From: Pythium myriotylum | Taxonomy: Eukaryota; Oomycota; Peronosporomycetes; Pythiales; Pythiaceae | Assembly (NCBI GenBank): GCA_023091665.1 | Contig: JALJCQ010000013.1 | Coordinates: 2,418,001 to 2,482,000, forward strand | DNA: 64,000 bases | Direction of reading: 5' to 3' | In this document: piece after piece, positions 61,803-64,000 of the stretch | Numbering within the stretch: position 1 is the first letter of the stretch | How the letters are laid out: each line of letters opens with the position of its first letter | Program-made: the position numbers and the translations under genes | Notes under the pieces: model-generated | The model's database searches: none | Told to the model about the DNA's origin: nothing | Seen by the model: only the letters and a program-made list of their open reading frames with translations

Positions 61803-63685
61803 ATGTGGAAACAACCAAAGCTGGCAGGTCAAGCGTACGATGAGGTGATGGCACGGTATGAGGTGTTGCGTGCTGCGTATAAAGAGGTTCTTTTCACAGG
61901 GATATCACGGCATCTCCCCAAAGTAGCGGCTTCTGAGTTAAAGTCGCTCGCGTTGGGTATGTCAATTGTGTTGAGAGATGATTTGTCACTACTCGTATTG
62001 TTGCGCGAACTGTGGGGAGGTGAGTACGCATGCCGGGCCCAGGACTGCTGTCTACAGTATGATGTCTTGAACCCCCAATTCCAGTTTCTGTCGAAGTGTC
62101 GTCATTGGGAGTACATATGTTCCCGACAAGTTTATCTGGATCGTTTTCGCAGTTTAGGAGACTACCTACTGGCCATGCAGGAGAGGATCGAGCACGAGCA
62201 GTAAGAACGCAAGAATATGAAGAGGTCGAGAATACGGTGACCGAAGACCAGCTGGAGGTGATCAACAAAGCACTGGTGAATGGAGGTGTTGTGTTAGCAC
62301 GCGGGCCGTATGGTTGTGGGAAAACCACATTGATTACGATCTTGGTGTATGCCTACCGAGCTGCATTTCCAGGGAGGCGAATCGCTATTGTGTCAGAGAC
62401 GAATGTGGCCATTGAAGAAGACATGACACGGCTCGTGAAGTACGGGCTTGCGAAACCAGCAGATATTGTCCGTCTCGGTGCACCCCAACCTGAAGAAGGG
62501 CAAAAGGAGTTCGTTCCCGACCCCGCATTGCGCGGGTGTTACTTGAAATTTGTAAAGCAAGGTTACAAGGAGCGATTAAAGAAAGAGGTCCCAAAAAGGT
62601 CGAAGGACGAGATCAGCAGAATGGTCAAGAGACACAGTGAACAGATCGTTAACAATCGCCCGATCATTGTGGCCACGTTATCCCAGTTAGGAAAGAGGGA
62701 ATTTGCGGATGTGCAATACGACTTGGTCATTAATGATGAAGGCGCGCAGACGAGCGAACCCAGCCTGATTCAAGCCATGAGAGAGCGAGTGAGAACCGTA
62801 GTGATCGTCGGTGACCATTTTCAGTTGCGGCCATATTCGCCGATTGATGAGCGCGAAAGAGAACGATACAGCTCAGAGGACAGACGGCACAAGTTGGACT
62901 GGTCACTTATGCACCAGATGAAACATACGCATTGGCAGCGAGTGAAGAAACTCGAGTTCCCGGGTGTTACGATTACGGACGAGTTTAGAAGTCATCCCAA
63001 GATCACGGCTTTCCTTGCACCCTTCTATGAGTATCAATTGAAGGGCAAGGCGAGAATCTCTTCGGATTATCTCTCAGAAATGTACTTGCCGACATGTGAA
63101 CAGTATGATTCCTGGCTCAAGCATCAAGGTCCCGTGCAGCAAGTAAAGACCAAAGTGGGGAGCCAGCGAGTGGTATGGTTGAGTCCAATGAACAGTGTCT
63201 CGTTCGCGCAACAGAATGCAGATCAGAGAAACAAAGTGGGAAGGACGGTCGAAGAGGCCAACCTGCTCAATTACGTCGAAGTGGCGGCAGTGTGTACGCT
63301 GATGCTACAACTTTGTGCGGTTGTGACTGAAGGGTATGCTGGACAAGACGATGACTGGAAACCGAGCGTATTGATTATATCACCTTATCGAGTGCAAGTG
63401 TCTAAGATTCGAGGGGCTCTTGCTAAGTTTGACGAATGGTTCAAGTCTGTTCTATCGTACGATGTGAAGACCTGTCAAGGTTGTGAGGCGGATATTACTA
63501 TTGTCTCGCTCGTACGTAACAAAGGCCTCGGGTTCATGCGAGATTACCCGCCGCGATCATTGGTGTCATTGAGTCGAAGCCGGGATTATCTTTTCGTGGT
63601 AGCGTCGCACCTTACATACATGCAGGACGACATGTGGGAGAAATTGATGGAAAACGCAGACGCTATCGGTATCCCGCCTCTCTGA
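61803..63685 (+). pseudogene. UPF1-like superfamily 1 helicase with a frameshift
   Basis: The first part (61803-62204) encodes a helical N-terminal region with a Cys-rich patch (CRAQDCCLQ...CRHWEYICSR). A one-base frame change near 62180-62204 leads to the helicase (to 63685). Motifs: Walker A GPYGCGKTT (62304), Walker B NDEGAQ (62733), GDHFQLRP, ITDEFRSHP, CQGCEADITIVSLVRN and SLSRSRDYLFVV. This is the AAA_11/AAA_12 arrangement of UPF1/SEN1-type RNA/DNA helicases. The frame change may be a mutation or a sequence error; splicing at a possible 38-bp intron (62020-62057) would not restore the frame. It may be a host helicase or part of an unclassified mobile element. Confidence 0.7.
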
Positions 63686-63903
63686 TTGACTTGGAGCCCA
63701 GTTGCCGCCGCAAATCATGTTTCCGAGTGGCACGAATGGTGGGAGAAGACTCAAGGATCCCGCGCAGGCCCGTAGACCGTGTTGCTGCAACCAGAGAAGA
63801 GTGTGACGCGCGACGATGCGTCCGAGTTCTGAGGATGCCAGTAGTGCATCGTGTGGGTGTGGACGCTTGTCCCGCGTTCGCTGAAGCGTCATAGAGGGCG
63901 GTT
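63686..63903 (+). other. Spacer after the helicase
   Basis: No supported gene; GC-rich, unique sequence. Confidence 0.5.
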
Positions 63904-64000
63904 GTGGTGAAGTGCCTCCGTTTTTCCAAGATTGTGCGGTCGCGCCGGTGCGCCATATGCATGACAGAGTCGTTTGTGTTCAAGTCGCTGAAGAGAGCGC
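63904..64000 (+). pseudogene. Helitron G-like helicase tail, second copy
   Basis: Nearly identical to 37860-37957 (same C-terminal residues KIVRSRRCAICMTES), with only a few base changes. It starts abruptly at about 63904 and runs off the window. Only the last domain piece is present in this window. Confidence 0.85.

Noticed and set aside
62020..62057. A 38-bp intron in the UPF1-like helicase gene
   Set aside because: Donor GTGAGT and acceptor CTACAG look good, but removing it introduces an early stop in the joined frame; the unspliced frame is open.

Overview
The window looks like transposon-dense nuclear DNA of a eukaryote, most probably an oomycete (stramenopile). Evidence: LTR retrotransposons of Copia and Ty3/Gypsy type (some with chromodomains and two RNase H domains), Helitrons, a Mutator-like transposase joined to a Ulp1-type protease, a DD39D mariner transposase, and short GT-AG introns. 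Ty3/Gypsy elements with an extra archaeal-type RNase H are, as far as I recall, known from oomycetes and plants. I see no operons, no rRNA or tRNA genes, and no convincing single-copy host gene.

Layout. (1) 1-28718 is the right half of a deep nest. A Gypsy element 'C' was invaded by Copia copy A4, then A3, B2, A2, B0, and finally A1 and B1. Each visible LTR abuts the interior of the next older element. The left halves should lie outside the window. One B element (B1, 7765-12466) is complete. Copia A1 (1-4814) is complete except for the cut left LTR. Separately, an intact young Gypsy chromovirus-like element 'D' (20877-28011) sits in C, with identical LTRs, a 5-bp target duplication and a textbook -1 frameshift signal between gag and pol. 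(2) 28719-37979 is a second nest: a degenerate Helitron helicase (G) was interrupted by a degraded Copia-like element (F), then by Copia A copies that have produced a tandem array of 628-bp LTR+RNase H units (30649-33511). (3) 38578-45611 is a degraded dual-RNase H Gypsy element (E), related to C. (4) 46340-49636 is a complete Mutator-like element with terminal inverted repeats, 9-bp target duplications and one five-exon transposase-Ulp1 gene. (5) 50411-51823 is an apparently intact three-exon mariner transposase. (6) 52761-64000 holds a four-module Myb/SANT-like ORF, a near-intact Helitron (H, minus strand), a zinc-finger/RING-like gene, an acidic ORF followed by a UPF1-like SF1 helicase with a frameshift, and at the end a second copy of the Helitron G tail.

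How the parts work together: the two Copia families A and B share their LTR 3' half, their primer binding site and GAAnnTTC-rich U3 arrays, although their polyproteins differ. In both, the Gag-Pol start codon lies inside the half-tRNA primer binding site. Intact candidates for activity are A1, B1, D, the Mutator-like element and the mariner. Coordinates of splice sites, LTR ends and lesions were read by eye; no alignment or search was run.
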